DNA of 61,707 bases. Source: Thermodesulfovibrionia bacterium. GTDB lineage: Bacteria > Nitrospirota > Thermodesulfovibrionia > UBA6902. The DNA lies in NCBI GenBank assembly GCA_947259645.1, contig CAMYND010000040.1, forward strand, positions 1-61,707, in the 5' to 3' direction. Made by a program: the position numbers and the translations under genes. This document shows, piece after piece, positions 18,374-27,148 of the stretch (positions are counted from its first letter, which is position 1; every line of letters starts with the position of its first letter). The notes beneath the pieces are model-generated. The model worked only from the letters and a program-made list of their open reading frames with translations. It was not told where the DNA came from and did no database searches.

Positions 18374-19400
18374 ATTTAACTCCCCCCCTCCCTTTTTCGA
18401 TGCTCCCTATGATGTATGCGTTTTCGCCCATACCTTTAAGCTGCCTCAGGACTTTCTTTTGGTCTGTTTTATTAATGATAATTACCATACCAACACCCAT
18501 ATTAAAGGTTGTATACATCTCCCGGTCCGTTACTGAGCCCATATTCTGGATTAAGTTAAATATGGTCAAAACAGGCCAGCTTCCTTTTTTTATGACGCAC
18601 GTCAGCTGTGACTTTTTGGGAAGGACGCGTGGGAGGTTTTCTGTAATTCCTCCTCCGGTTATATGGGCGATGCCCTTAATCCTGTTGCTCTTCATGAGTT
18701 TTAGAACACTCTTAACATAAATTTTGGTCGGTTTTAACAGCTCCTCTCCAAGTGAGCAGCCCAGTTCTTTAATCTTCTTTTTGGGTCTGAATTTCTTGAT
18801 ATCAAAAAACAGCTTTCTCACAAGAGAGTAACCATTACTGTGGATTCCGCTGGAAGCAAGCCCGATCAGAATGTCACCCTCCTTAATTCCGGAACCATTA
18901 ATAATTTTTTTCTGGTCAACGACACCGACTGAGAAGCCGGAGAGATCATATTCCCCTTTCTCGTAAAAACCGGGCATTTCCGCTGTTTCTCCTCCTATCA
19001 GGGAGCAGTCAGCATCGATACATCCATCAGCAATACCTTTGATAACATCCGCGGCCTGCCTGGTAGACAGTTTTCCTGAGGCAAAATAATCGAGAAAGAA
19101 CAGGGGCCGTGCACCGCTGGTAAGGATGTCATTAACACACATTGCAACAAGGTCAATGCCGACGGTATCGTGTTTGTTCATCATGAAAGCGATTTTCAGT
19201 TTGGTACCAACACCATCGGTACTGCTGACGAGAACAGGGCTTTTATACTTTGATGTATTCAGTTTGCAGAGTGCACCAAAGGACCCGATATCGGTTAAAA
19301 CATATGGTTTGAAGGTAGAGCGCGCAAGAGGTTTAATGATATCAACCAGTTTGTTGCCTTCACTTATATCTACACCGGAATTCTTATAAGTCAGTTTCAT
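18366..19400 (-). CDS. purM: phosphoribosylformylglycinamidine cyclo-ligase PurM
   Basis: The 344-residue enzyme closes the imidazole ring of AIR using ATP. Family signatures include YKNSGVDISEGN near the N-terminus, the SSTDGVGTKLK loop, CVNDILTSGARPLFFLDY, LIGGETAEMPGFY and AHITGGGITENLPRVLP. Length is typical. The gene overlaps rnc by 17 bp at its start and purN by 8 bp at its end, placing purine genes inside the fatty acid/RNase III operon. Confidence 0.96.
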   Translation of the reverse strand: MKLTYKNSGVDISEGNKLVDIIKPLARSTFKPYVLTDIGSFGALCKLNTSKYKSPVLVSSTDGVGTKLKIAFMMNKHDTVGIDLVAMCVNDILTSGARPLFFLDYFASGKLSTRQAADVIKGIADGCIDADCSLIGGETAEMPGFYEKGEYDLSGFSVGVVDQKKIINGSGIKEGDILIGLASSGIHSNGYSLVRKLFFDIKKFRPKKKIKELGCSLGEELLKPTKIYVKSVLKLMKSNRIKGIAHITGGGITENLPRVLPKKSQLTCVIKKGSWPVLTIFNLIQNMGSVTDREMYTTFNMGVGMVIIINKTDQKKVLRQLKGMGENAYIIGSIEKGRGGVKYV

Positions 19401-20106
19401 GGCTCTCCTTAATTTTCTTTAGCCCCGCCTGTGCGGCTTCCTGTGCCGCAGCCTTTTTGGTCCGTCCCCGTCCGGATCCGATAAACGTATCATTAATAAA
19501 AACCTTAACATCAAATATTTTTTTGTGCTCCGGACCTTCTTCGTTATGAATGACATATTGCGGCAGCAGGCCGAATTTTGCCTGGGCAACTTCCTGCAGA
19601 TTTGTCTTAAAGTCAAAGACAAAATTGTTTGCCGCAAGTTTATCGACTTTGTGAATCAGATGCCTGAGTACGAAGGCCTTTGCGTTCTTCAATCCCCCGT
19701 CAAAATATATTGCGGCCAGAACTGATTCAAATGCATCAGCAATCAGGGAGGGTTTCTCTCTGCCGCCTGTCATCTCTTCGCCTTTTCCCAGGAGCAGGTA
19801 ACTTCCTATATTGAGGTCTCGTGCGGTTTCCGCCAGAGAAGACTCCTGAACGACGTATGCCTTTATTTTTGAAAGGTCAGCTTCCGTATAATCAGAATAG
19901 GTAGAGTATAAATATTCACTGACAATTAATTCCAGTACCGCGTCCCCGAGAAATTCAAGGCGTTCATTAAAGGGTAAACGCTCTTTCTGTTTTTCATGGG
20001 CATATGACTTGTGGGTAAGGGCTTCTTTCAGACGGGATGATTTTTTGAAAGTATATCCCAGGGATTTCTCAATTTTCTTTAAATTTTCTGAGAATGACAC
20101 ATGCAT
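19384..20106 (-). CDS. rnc: ribonuclease III
   Basis: Ribonuclease III cleaves double-stranded RNA in rRNA and mRNA maturation. The catalytic domain shows the signature NERLEFLGDAVLELIVSEYL and a second acidic cluster in SLIADAFESVLAAIYFDGG. A double-stranded RNA-binding domain follows (TNLQEVAQAKFG to KKAAAQEAAQAGLKKI). I chose the ATG at 20106 (MHVSFSEN), which gives 240 residues and overlaps fabF by 38 bp. The frame is open further upstream, but that extension reads through fabF and looks spurious. The fabF-rnc order is common in bacteria. Confidence 0.94.
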   Translation of the reverse strand: MHVSFSENLKKIEKSLGYTFKKSSRLKEALTHKSYAHEKQKERLPFNERLEFLGDAVLELIVSEYLYSTYSDYTEADLSKIKAYVVQESSLAETARDLNIGSYLLLGKGEEMTGGREKPSLIADAFESVLAAIYFDGGLKNAKAFVLRHLIHKVDKLAANNFVFDFKTNLQEVAQAKFGLLPQYVIHNEEGPEHKKIFDVKVFINDTFIGSGRGRTKKAAAQEAAQAGLKKIKESHETDL

Positions 20107-21316
20107 TAGTTCCACCGAATCCAAAGGAGTTAGACATTGCAATATTTAGGTCAAGGGGCCTCGCTTTCAGAGGAACGTAGTCGAGATCACACTGTGAGTC
20201 AGGATTTTCAAGGTTGACGGTAGGCGGTATAATGTTGTTATAGACGCTCAGTGCACAGATCGCGGCTTCGACACCGCCTGATGCTCCAAGAAGATGACCA
20301 ATCATCGATTTAGTGGAACTGACACATAATTTGTAAGCATGGTCGCCGAACACTGTTTTAATCGCTGCTGTTTCCAGTTCATCGCCATATTTTGTTGAGG
20401 TCCCATGAGCGTTGATATAGTTAATTTCTTCAGCCCCGATGGACGCGTCTTTAAGTGCTGACTTCATGCATCGTGCTGCGCCTTCACCTCCCGGGGCAGG
20501 ACTTGTGATATGCGATGCGTCTGAATTCAGTCCATAACCGACCAGTTCTGCATAAATCCTGGCACCTCTGTTCAGGGCATGTTCCATTTCCTCAATAATG
20601 AGGATGCCAGCACCTTCACCCATTACAAAACCGTCCCTGTCCTTGTCAAAAGGCCTGCTTGCCCTCTCAGGCTCGTCGTTTCTCGTTGAAAGCGCTTTCA
20701 TAGCGGTAAAGCCGGTGATCCCGAGAGGTGTTATGACGGCCTCTGAGCCCCCGCAGATCATGACGTCAGCAAGGTCGCGTTGAATGATTTTAAACGCATC
20801 GCCTATAGCGTGCGTTCCACTCGCGCAGGCCGTTGCAACCGCTGAATTAGGGCCCTTTGCGCCGAAACGGATCGATATTTGTCCAGCGGTCAGGTTGATA
20901 ATGGTCATTGGGATAAAAAACGGAGTAACCCGACGGGGACCTCTTTCGTTCAGGATTTTTGTACAGCGTTCAATCGTGGCGAGTCCGCCGACTCCGGCCC
21001 CAACAATTACACCGATCCTCTCAGCATTGCTTTCAGTTACCTTCAGCTCTGCGTCCTCCACTGCCATGGTAGCAGCTGAAAGTCCAAGATGGATGAAGCG
21101 GTCCATCTTTTTCTGTTCCTTTGTTTCAATAAAATCGTCAATATTAAAATCAGGAACCTCCCCGGCGATCTGACAGGGAAATCCCTCAGTGTCGAAGTGG
21201 GTTATTTTCCTGATAGCAGATCGGCCCTCGATAAAGCCCTTCCATGACTTTTCTGTTCCTGTTCCGAGGGGGGTTATCATACCCGTTCCTGTGATTACAA
21301 CACGTCTTTGTTTCAT
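20069..21316 (-). CDS. fabF: beta-ketoacyl-ACP synthase II FabF
   Basis: The 415-residue housekeeping condensing enzyme elongates acyl-ACP with malonyl-ACP. It has the complete Cys-His-His triad: Cys in ATACASGTHAIGDA, His in INAHGTSTKYGDE and His in SMIGHLLGASGG. It lies 21 bp downstream of acpP and is followed by rnc. Compared with the three ketosynthase genes at the right end of the window it is the canonical copy for membrane fatty acids. Confidence 0.96.
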   Translation of the reverse strand: MKQRRVVITGTGMITPLGTGTEKSWKGFIEGRSAIRKITHFDTEGFPCQIAGEVPDFNIDDFIETKEQKKMDRFIHLGLSAATMAVEDAELKVTESNAERIGVIVGAGVGGLATIERCTKILNERGPRRVTPFFIPMTIINLTAGQISIRFGAKGPNSAVATACASGTHAIGDAFKIIQRDLADVMICGGSEAVITPLGITGFTAMKALSTRNDEPERASRPFDKDRDGFVMGEGAGILIIEEMEHALNRGARIYAELVGYGLNSDASHITSPAPGGEGAARCMKSALKDASIGAEEINYINAHGTSTKYGDELETAAIKTVFGDHAYKLCVSSTKSMIGHLLGASGGVEAAICALSVYNNIIPPTVNLENPDSQCDLDYVPLKARPLDLNIAMSNSFGFGGTNACVILRKFKEN

Positions 21317-21337
21317 ATTGATTTTAGAATCAGGAGC

Positions 21338-21574
21338 TTACTGCCCTGACTTCTCATCTATGTATTTGACCGCGTCCTGAACCTTGAGAATCTTTTCAGC
21401 ATCTTCATCAGGGATTTCTACATTAAAGGACTCTTCAAAAGCCATTACCAGTTCAACGGTATCGAGCGAGTCAGCACCGAGATCGTCAATAAATGATGAT
21501 TCAGGCGCTACTTTTTCCAGGTCTACACCAAGCTGTTTCGCTATTATCTCTTTTACTTTTGCTTCAACTGACAT
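21338..21574 (-). CDS. acpP: acyl carrier protein
   Basis: The 78-residue acidic helical protein has the phosphopantetheine attachment Ser in [19 protein letters not shown]. It carries growing acyl chains for FabF and FabG, whose genes flank it. CGGAGGTGT lies just upstream of the ATG as ribosome binding site. This is the only carrier protein gene in the window, although the right-hand lipid cluster would also need one. Confidence 0.97.
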   Translation of the reverse strand: MSVEAKVKEIIAKQLGVDLEKVAPESSFIDDLGADSLDTVELVMAFEESFNVEIPDEDAEKILKVQDAVKYIDEKSGQ

Positions 21575-21647
21575 CTAACACCTCCGATTTAATTGTAATC
21601 TGATTTTGGGATTTATAAAAATTAATTATACACAAAGTCCTGTCTGG

Positions 21648-22388
21648 TTACATATACATGCCGCCGTTTACATGAATGACCTGACCTGTTATATAGTCAG
21701 ACTCCTTTGAGGCGAGGAATATGGCCGCATTTGTTACATCTTCCGGGGTGCCGAATTCATGCAGAGGAATAGCGCTCTGCATTTCAGTTTTGACTTCTTC
21801 CGAGAGGATGTCAGTCATTGCGGTTTGAATGAATCCGGGCGCGATAGCATTTGCCCTGATCCCGCGGTTGGCGTACTCTTTGGCGATCGTCTTGGTCAGT
21901 CCGATCAGGCCGGCTTTTGACGCGCTATAGTTTATCTGGCCCGGGTTGCCCATGAAGGCAACGACCGACGATATGCTGATGATTTTCCCATACCGCTGCT
22001 TAGCCATTTTTTTTACCGCTTCTTTGCAGCATAAAAACGAACCCTTTAAATTAATGTTTAATACAGCGTCCCAGTCTGACTCCTTCATCCTGAGCAGGAG
22101 AGTGTCTCGGGTGATTCCGGCATTGTTGATCAGGATATCCAGAGAGTCAAATTCCCCGGCAAATGTACCAAAGGCAGCGGTGACATCATTTTGGCTGGAA
22201 ACATCAAGTTTTACGGCAAGGCTTCTTACTCCGAGGGATCTGACCTCCTCTGCAGCACTCTCGGCGCTCTCCATATTAACATCGCCGATAGCGACGTTGG
22301 CGCCTTCCTTTGCCATGCCTAATGCAATTGATTTACCAATGCCCTGCGCAGCACCGGTAATAAATGCATTTTTCCCTTCTAGTCTCAT
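21648..22388 (-). CDS. fabG: 3-oxoacyl-ACP reductase FabG
   Basis: The 246-residue SDR enzyme reduces 3-oxoacyl-ACP with NADPH. It has the cofactor motif FITGAAQGIGKSIA, NNAGITRDTLLLRM, catalytic Ser in ISISSVVAFMGNPGQ and Tyr-x-x-x-Lys in NYSASKAGLIGLTK. The C-terminus ends GQVIHVNGGMYM as in housekeeping FabG. It heads the visible fabG-acpP-fabF-rnc-purM-purN run. The upstream genes often found here (plsX, fabH, fabD) are not present. Confidence 0.96.
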   Translation of the reverse strand: MRLEGKNAFITGAAQGIGKSIALGMAKEGANVAIGDVNMESAESAAEEVRSLGVRSLAVKLDVSSQNDVTAAFGTFAGEFDSLDILINNAGITRDTLLLRMKESDWDAVLNINLKGSFLCCKEAVKKMAKQRYGKIISISSVVAFMGNPGQINYSASKAGLIGLTKTIAKEYANRGIRANAIAPGFIQTAMTDILSEEVKTEMQSAIPLHEFGTPEDVTNAAIFLASKESDYITGQVIHVNGGMYM

Positions 22389-22461
22389 TAAGCCTCCATA
22401 TTGAAAAAGTATTGTATCAGATGAATCAGTAAAACGGAATATTATAAAATTTCATCAGTAA

Positions 22462-22578
22462 TTAGGCAACCTTTTATGGCTTATCCGCGCAGGAGACATT
22501 TACGAGGTGGTAAAATCACTCAGGAGAGGGAAAGTCGTAGCAGTAGCTCCGGGCAAAAAAGGGAGCTCTATAACTTAG
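22462..22578 (+). other. possible C-terminal gene remnant
   Basis: In the gap between fabG and the HD-GYP gene, the plus frame from 22462 to the TAG at 22576-22578 reads a protein-like 38-residue tail containing RAGDIYEVVKSLRRGKVV and VAPGKKGSSIT. It has no start codon or ribosome binding site and is preceded by a stop. It resembles the end of a decayed gene more than random sequence, but I do not recognise the family. Confidence 0.25.
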
Positions 22579-22632
22579 TAACTAAAGTGAGGTAAGTTAA
22601 TATAACTAGCTGAATTAATGTTCTAAAGAATA

Positions 22633-24936
22633 TTATGAGGAATATGATATGACAGCTTCTTCCATGGCGTCTACGATGCGTATGAAAACGGTTACCACTG
22701 CTGGATCAAAATGTGTACCGGAAAGAGAAAGTATGTGAAGAACAACTTTTTCCTTAGGCCATGCAGCGCGGTACGGCCGGTCTGAGCGGAGGGCATCCCA
22801 GACATCCACTATCGCAAAGATGCGGGCTGAAAGCGGAATTTCCTCGCCTTTCAGGCCTTTGGGGTATCCTGTGCCGTCCCATTTTTCGTGATGGTAATAG
22901 GGTATGTCAATGGCGGGGCGCAGGTATTCGATGGGATAGAGCATCTGATGCGCGTATACAGGATGACGCTCAATTATCTTTCTTTCCTCATCTGTCAGCT
23001 TGCCGGGTTTGAGCAAAATGCTGTCGGGAATGCCCATTTTACCCATGTCATGCAAGAGCGCCCCTCGTCTGAAATGTACAATATTTTCATCTTTTATCCC
23101 CATTTCGCGGGCAACATGAAGCGTCATCTCAGCAACCCTCTGGGTATGGCCCTCTGTCTCCTTGTCTCTCATATCAAGGGCCCGGGACCATCCTTCTATC
23201 GTGCTGTCGTATGCAAGAACAAGCTCAAGGTTGGATTGCTGTATCTCATCAAACATGGTCACATTATCGATGGCAATCGCCCCCTGGTCAGCAATCGCTT
23301 CGAGGAATCCCATCCAGTCAACGGAAGCATCAACTGTAGTCCTGTGAAAAAGCTCCAGCACTCCCATGACCTGACCCTTGGCAATAAGAGGAACGCCGAA
23401 GTAGGTAACAAAATCCTCCTGGCCAAAATATTTGGAACCTGAGAAACCATCTATACAGGCATCCAGGCTCGGAATGGCTACGATCCTCTTCTTTATTGCG
23501 GCCCGGCCTGCATTGCTTTCACCGAGACGGAGTTTCGTGTATTTCAGTGCGGTAGAACGGAAGCCCTTGCTGGTTACATACTCCAGGACATGGGAATGTT
23601 TGTTCAGCAGAAGGACAGACGCGGCATCAATATGGAGATGATCTATCACCTGCTCAAGAAAGATGTCAAGGATTATTTTCAGGTCAAGACTTCCGATAAT
23701 GGCTCTGTCTATTGATCGCAGCGCATTCATGCGGTTCAGCTGTGTCTCGATCACGTTGTCGCTCTTTTTACGTTCTGTGATGTCCCTGACAACGTGAATC
23801 AATCCTTCAACGTTATTATTTTCATCCTTTCTTGGAATGGATCTGATTTCAATATATTTGTTGAGATTTTTCTCATACAGCTCAAGAGAGGTGAATGTCC
23901 CTGTTCTCAGACAGATGCGGCTTGGGCATTCCTGCTGCTCCAGACCTGTATCGTGATAATGCTGAAAACAGGTAACAGCCTTTTTCTCTTCCGGATCATT
24001 TGAATTAAGCAATCGCTGCGCAGCCTTGTTTGCTGTTACGAGATTACAATCCATATCATGGACTGTTATTGCGTCTGTTATGGCGTTAAATGTATTTTCC
24101 CAGTCCTGCTTGCCTCTGGAAATTTCCTTTGTCTGCGCGTCTATCCTCCTGGACGCCATCCAGACTATCCCAAAAAGTTCTATGTACACGATGTTAAAGG
24201 CAATAAAGGAGAGCAGCCATATTGAATGCTTATGTTTGGCAAGCGTCTCTTTAAAAGGGTCAAAGTTCTTGTACACTTCAAACACTGCCTTAACATTGTC
24301 TGATGAATCAGACCAAACAGGGATATGCACTTCAAGAAGGGTACTGAATGGACTGGAGCTGCCATATTTTTCTGTAACCTGTTCTGCATCAAGGATCTCG
24401 ATGACTGTTTCTCCGGAAAGTGCCCTTTTAAGGGCGTGGTCGTCCAGACCTTGGTTGCCGATGTCTCGTTTATCTGTAGACCAGACCACGGAATTATCGT
24501 TATTCCAGATTTTCAGTTTATGTACTTCCTGACCTATCATGAGGTGCTGAATAATTCCTTCAATATCCTCTTCAGAGGGATTTCCGTCTTTATCACCGCC
24601 AGTATCATGACTGTGCGATTTGTGGTCGTCACCAGGAGGGTTCTTGTGAGAATGGCCTCCAGTATCATGGCTATTGGGTTTATGGCTTTCCTGTTGGAGG
24701 TTTTCGTGTTTGGTGCTGTCAGATTTTATTAGATCGGAATTAAGGCTTGCAAGGTGTTCAATATTCAGGTGGTCGCTGGTGTGTTTCTGTATCAGTCGTT
24801 CGATATTGTGCACTGCATGATGCAGCATTTCGGTTTTCAGAATATTAAAAACAACCAGTACGAATGTCGTGCCCACTATTGACATGACAACGAAGGCGAT
24901 TAATGCAAAGCGTTGAATAAGCGATAGTTTTTTCAT
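22633..24936 (-). CDS. membrane sensor with PAS, GAF and HD-GYP domains
   Basis: The 767-residue protein has membrane segments at about residues 10-33 and 240-262 enclosing a periplasmic sensor loop. After it come a PAS domain (about 290-395, containing HDMDCNLVTANKAAQ), a GAF domain (about 415-560) and a C-terminal HD-GYP domain. The HD-GYP catalytic pieces are present: LLHDMGKMGIPDSILLKPG, ERHPVYAH, HHEKWDGTGYP and FAIVDVWDAL. HD-GYP proteins hydrolyse c-di-GMP. The periplasmic loop carries a His-rich double repeat (SHDTGGHSHKNPPGDDH, then KSHSHDTGG) near residues 85-120, suggesting metal binding. It stands alone, so targets cannot be read from context. Confidence 0.92.
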   Translation of the reverse strand: MKKLSLIQRFALIAFVVMSIVGTTFVLVVFNILKTEMLHHAVHNIERLIQKHTSDHLNIEHLASLNSDLIKSDSTKHENLQQESHKPNSHDTGGHSHKNPPGDDHKSHSHDTGGDKDGNPSEEDIEGIIQHLMIGQEVHKLKIWNNDNSVVWSTDKRDIGNQGLDDHALKRALSGETVIEILDAEQVTEKYGSSSPFSTLLEVHIPVWSDSSDNVKAVFEVYKNFDPFKETLAKHKHSIWLLSFIAFNIVYIELFGIVWMASRRIDAQTKEISRGKQDWENTFNAITDAITVHDMDCNLVTANKAAQRLLNSNDPEEKKAVTCFQHYHDTGLEQQECPSRICLRTGTFTSLELYEKNLNKYIEIRSIPRKDENNNVEGLIHVVRDITERKKSDNVIETQLNRMNALRSIDRAIIGSLDLKIILDIFLEQVIDHLHIDAASVLLLNKHSHVLEYVTSKGFRSTALKYTKLRLGESNAGRAAIKKRIVAIPSLDACIDGFSGSKYFGQEDFVTYFGVPLIAKGQVMGVLELFHRTTVDASVDWMGFLEAIADQGAIAIDNVTMFDEIQQSNLELVLAYDSTIEGWSRALDMRDKETEGHTQRVAEMTLHVAREMGIKDENIVHFRRGALLHDMGKMGIPDSILLKPGKLTDEERKIIERHPVYAHQMLYPIEYLRPAIDIPYYHHEKWDGTGYPKGLKGEEIPLSARIFAIVDVWDALRSDRPYRAAWPKEKVVLHILSLSGTHFDPAVVTVFIRIVDAMEEAVISYSS

Positions 24937-25168
24937 CTATTTTGATTGACTGAAAACCGTATCATAATAATAAAAGTGCACATATGCTATGCATCTTTCA
25001 TCTCATATCGGATTATTGCCATGAATACTTAAGAACAGGATTTAGTACTAAATGGCTCACTACGAGGGAGGGAAACCGGACAATTTGTCATACCTGTGGA
25101 GTATTATCGCAAAAGTCAAAATTATCGAGCATTCACGAAAAAAAATCCGGGGTGTGGCAACAACTTAT

Positions 25169-25381
25169 TTACTTGTCTTTCTTGCCTGTGCTGATACCTG
25201 CAAGGCGATAAAGCGGTCACCAGCCTACAGCGCCGGTGCCCAGCATTATCAAGCCCACAACAGTGACAACGACTGTTCCTGCACCGGGAGTAACCAGTTT
25301 AAAGACATACACGATGGCAAGGAGAATAACACCGAATAAAACCCGGACTATTCGATCTGTCTGTCCTACATTTGCTTTCAT
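25169..25381 (-). CDS. DUF2892 (YgaP-type) inner membrane protein, candidate selenoprotein
   Basis: The ATG at 25381 opens a small hydrophobic protein (MKANVGQTDRIVRVLFGVIL) matching the DUF2892 family. It has two membrane helices at about residues 14-32 and 36-52. The family ends in a GWCPLYxLLGIST-like motif. Here the Cys codon is TGA (25217-25219), and the frame goes on with PLYRLAGISTGKKDK to a TAA at 25169-25171. With the TGA read as selenocysteine the protein is 70 residues with Sec at 55; without it the conserved tail is lost. A SECIS-like hairpin starts 10 nt after the TGA. Other genes in the window stop at TGA, so general recoding is unlikely. DUF2892 functions are poorly known; some are fused to rhodaneses. 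A sequencing error or a pseudogene remains possible. Confidence 0.72.
25184..25206 (-). promoter_or_regulatory. SECIS-like hairpin after the UGA of the DUF2892 gene
   Basis: On the minus strand GCCTTGC (25206-25200) pairs with GCA-C-AGGC (25191-25184), giving seven pairs with one bulged C. The apical loop is AGGTATCA, with G at its second position. The loop begins 17 nt after the UGA. Published bacterial SECIS models require a G in the first two loop bases and a similar spacing; this site satisfies both. Confidence 0.6.
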
Positions 25382-25643
25382 CTCTTTTACACCCTTTCTC
25401 TTTTAGGTTTAAACCAAATATAACAGCTCACCCCATTGAAGTCAATCAGATACATTGGTCCTGTCAGGAGCAATACTCTGCATGTCCTGCTGCTCTGTTT
25501 TAAGGTCTGAACATCTGGGTGGTGCCTTTGAATAGCGAAAATGCGATTGAAGGGTTTGTAAGAACGGAAAGCTATCGATTTTCTTATTTTGTGATTCGCC
25601 TTGCACCTTGTTTTTTCTCATAATATCGTGATATAAAGAGCCT

Positions 25644-26171
25644 GTGAAGTTATCCTGTCTACGATCTATCAGAAAGAATACTTATTATGGGAAATTGCTT
25701 CCTTCCCTGATTTCACTGCTATTTATTGTCGCATGCTCCCAAATGAATTATAGCCGGGAATATTTTGAGATGCATGGCATGGATTTTCCCGCTGATGTAT
25801 CAGGGGTATCGTTATTTGGGCTTTATTTTTCAGGTATCGGGAAAGATGAACTCATGGAGCCCGGGGCCAGGGAGTTTGTCACTGAAGGAATCGGATTCGC
25901 AAAGGCTTATTTACTGAAGCACGGTCTGACACGAATCAGTCATGGCGTGAGTGCAATAGCTGCCGACAAAGCGGTCCTGTACAGGGATGAATCAGGAAAA
26001 ATCGGTCTGATGGTGCGAGTCACTGCCTTTGGGTCGGGTGAGCCGGACAGCAGTCTGGATATACCGATTACATGGATTGGTGATAAAAATAGGCTCTGGA
26101 AGTACAGGAATTTTGCCTACTTTGTACGCAATAGTCTTTACAACTGGCAATACGGAGGTGTGGTTTTCTAG
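25644..26171 (+). CDS. hypothetical lipoprotein
   Basis: The 175-residue protein starts at a GTG and has a lipoprotein signal: a hydrophobic stretch ending LLFIVACSQ, with lipidation Cys at about residue 31. The mature part is a small mixed alpha/beta domain with a Gly-rich loop (FGSGEPDSSLDIPITW) and an aromatic C-terminus (RNSLYNWQYGGVVF). I do not recognise a family. It would sit on the periplasmic face of a membrane. Neighbouring genes give no functional hint. Confidence 0.55.
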   Translation: MKLSCLRSIRKNTYYGKLLPSLISLLFIVACSQMNYSREYFEMHGMDFPADVSGVSLFGLYFSGIGKDELMEPGAREFVTEGIGFAKAYLLKHGLTRISHGVSAIAADKAVLYRDESGKIGLMVRVTAFGSGEPDSSLDIPITWIGDKNRLWKYRNFAYFVRNSLYNWQYGGVVF

Positions 26172-26488
26172 CTCATACCGTCTAGTATAAAGATTTAACA
26201 GTTTCCAGCCAAATGATTAACCTCGATCACAATTAAAGATCGTCCTGAATATTCCGTTTATATAATCAAGTCCAATAGAGACGTCTCATTTCAATTGGTT
26301 ACTGGTTAATAGTAAGATTAAGCATCCTGCGGTGACGTCATGAATATACGAATTTGTTTCTGTTGGATATACAGAAAAAAAATACAGGATAGATTAAAAT
26401 AATTTTTTACGCGGGCAGATAATATTTGCTTAAGATGAATAATGTAACTGAATGGGATAAAAATAAACTATAGGACAAGAGGAGCAAC
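26172..26488. other. intergenic region upstream of the mlaC-like gene
   Basis: About 317 bp of AT-rich sequence without a credible reading frame lie between the lipoprotein gene and the MlaC-like gene. It probably holds the promoter for the latter, whose ribosome binding site AGAGGAG lies 4 nt before the ATG at 26489. No operator was recognised. Confidence 0.4.
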
Positions 26489-27127
26489 ATGTTAATGATT
26501 AAAAAAAGTACTGCTATGAAATCCATAACCGCATTTATATGTGCAATGCTTGTGCTCAGCTCAGCTGTATTTGCCATAGCAGCAGGGCCACCTATAAATG
26601 ATATCGAGACAACGATCAATTCTGTGCTTGCAACGATGAGAGACGCGGAACTGTCGCATGAAGATAGAAAACAGGAACGGCGGGACAAGATAAGGGTCAT
26701 CATCAGGGACAGGTTTGATTTTACGGAAATGGCGAAGCGTTCGCTGGCGCGGCACTGGAAGAAGAGAACACCAGACGAGAAAAATGAATTTGTAGCGATC
26801 TTTAGTGATTTACTGGAAGCCTCTTACATCGGAAAAATTGAAGCCTACACAAATGAACAAATTACCTTTGATAAGGAAGCCATCAAGGGAAAAGGTAAAT
26901 ATGGTGTGGTGAACACTACTATTGTTACCAAGGACATTAATATCCCCATTGACTACAAGGTTATTCAGAAGCAGGAAAAATGGTGGGTTTATGACGTCAT
27001 TATAGAAGGCGTAAGCTTTATCAGCACCTACAGAAGCCAGTACAATAAAATTATTCTCAAGGAATCCTATGCAGGTCTCATAACTAAAATGAAGACCAAG
27101 CTTGATGAGGTGAACGCAGCGCTTTAG
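26489..27127 (+). CDS. MlaC/Ttg2D-like periplasmic phospholipid-binding protein
   Basis: The 212-residue protein has a cleavable signal peptide (hydrophobic core at residues 14-32) followed by the MlaC-type domain. Recognisable parts are IRVIIRDRFDFTEMAKRSL, the Trp-containing HWKKRTPDEKNEFVAIFSDL and a C-terminal WWVYDVIIEGVSFISTYRSQ. MlaC carries phospholipids across the periplasm between an outer-membrane lipoprotein complex and the MlaFEDB ABC transporter. The rest of the system is not adjacent, so it is either encoded elsewhere or this protein serves another transporter. The assignment rests on the conserved GVSFISTYR-type ending and overall layout. Confidence 0.85.
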   Translation: MLMIKKSTAMKSITAFICAMLVLSSAVFAIAAGPPINDIETTINSVLATMRDAELSHEDRKQERRDKIRVIIRDRFDFTEMAKRSLARHWKKRTPDEKNEFVAIFSDLLEASYIGKIEAYTNEQITFDKEAIKGKGKYGVVNTTIVTKDINIPIDYKVIQKQEKWWVYDVIIEGVSFISTYRSQYNKIILKESYAGLITKMKTKLDEVNAAL

Positions 27128-27148
27128 ACTCTGGTGATTTCCGGAGAA

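Noticed and set aside
25052-25339. Plus-strand frame of 95 codons across the DUF2892 gene
   Set aside because: It is antisense to the DUF2892 gene, has no domain and unnatural composition; the minus-strand gene explains the region.
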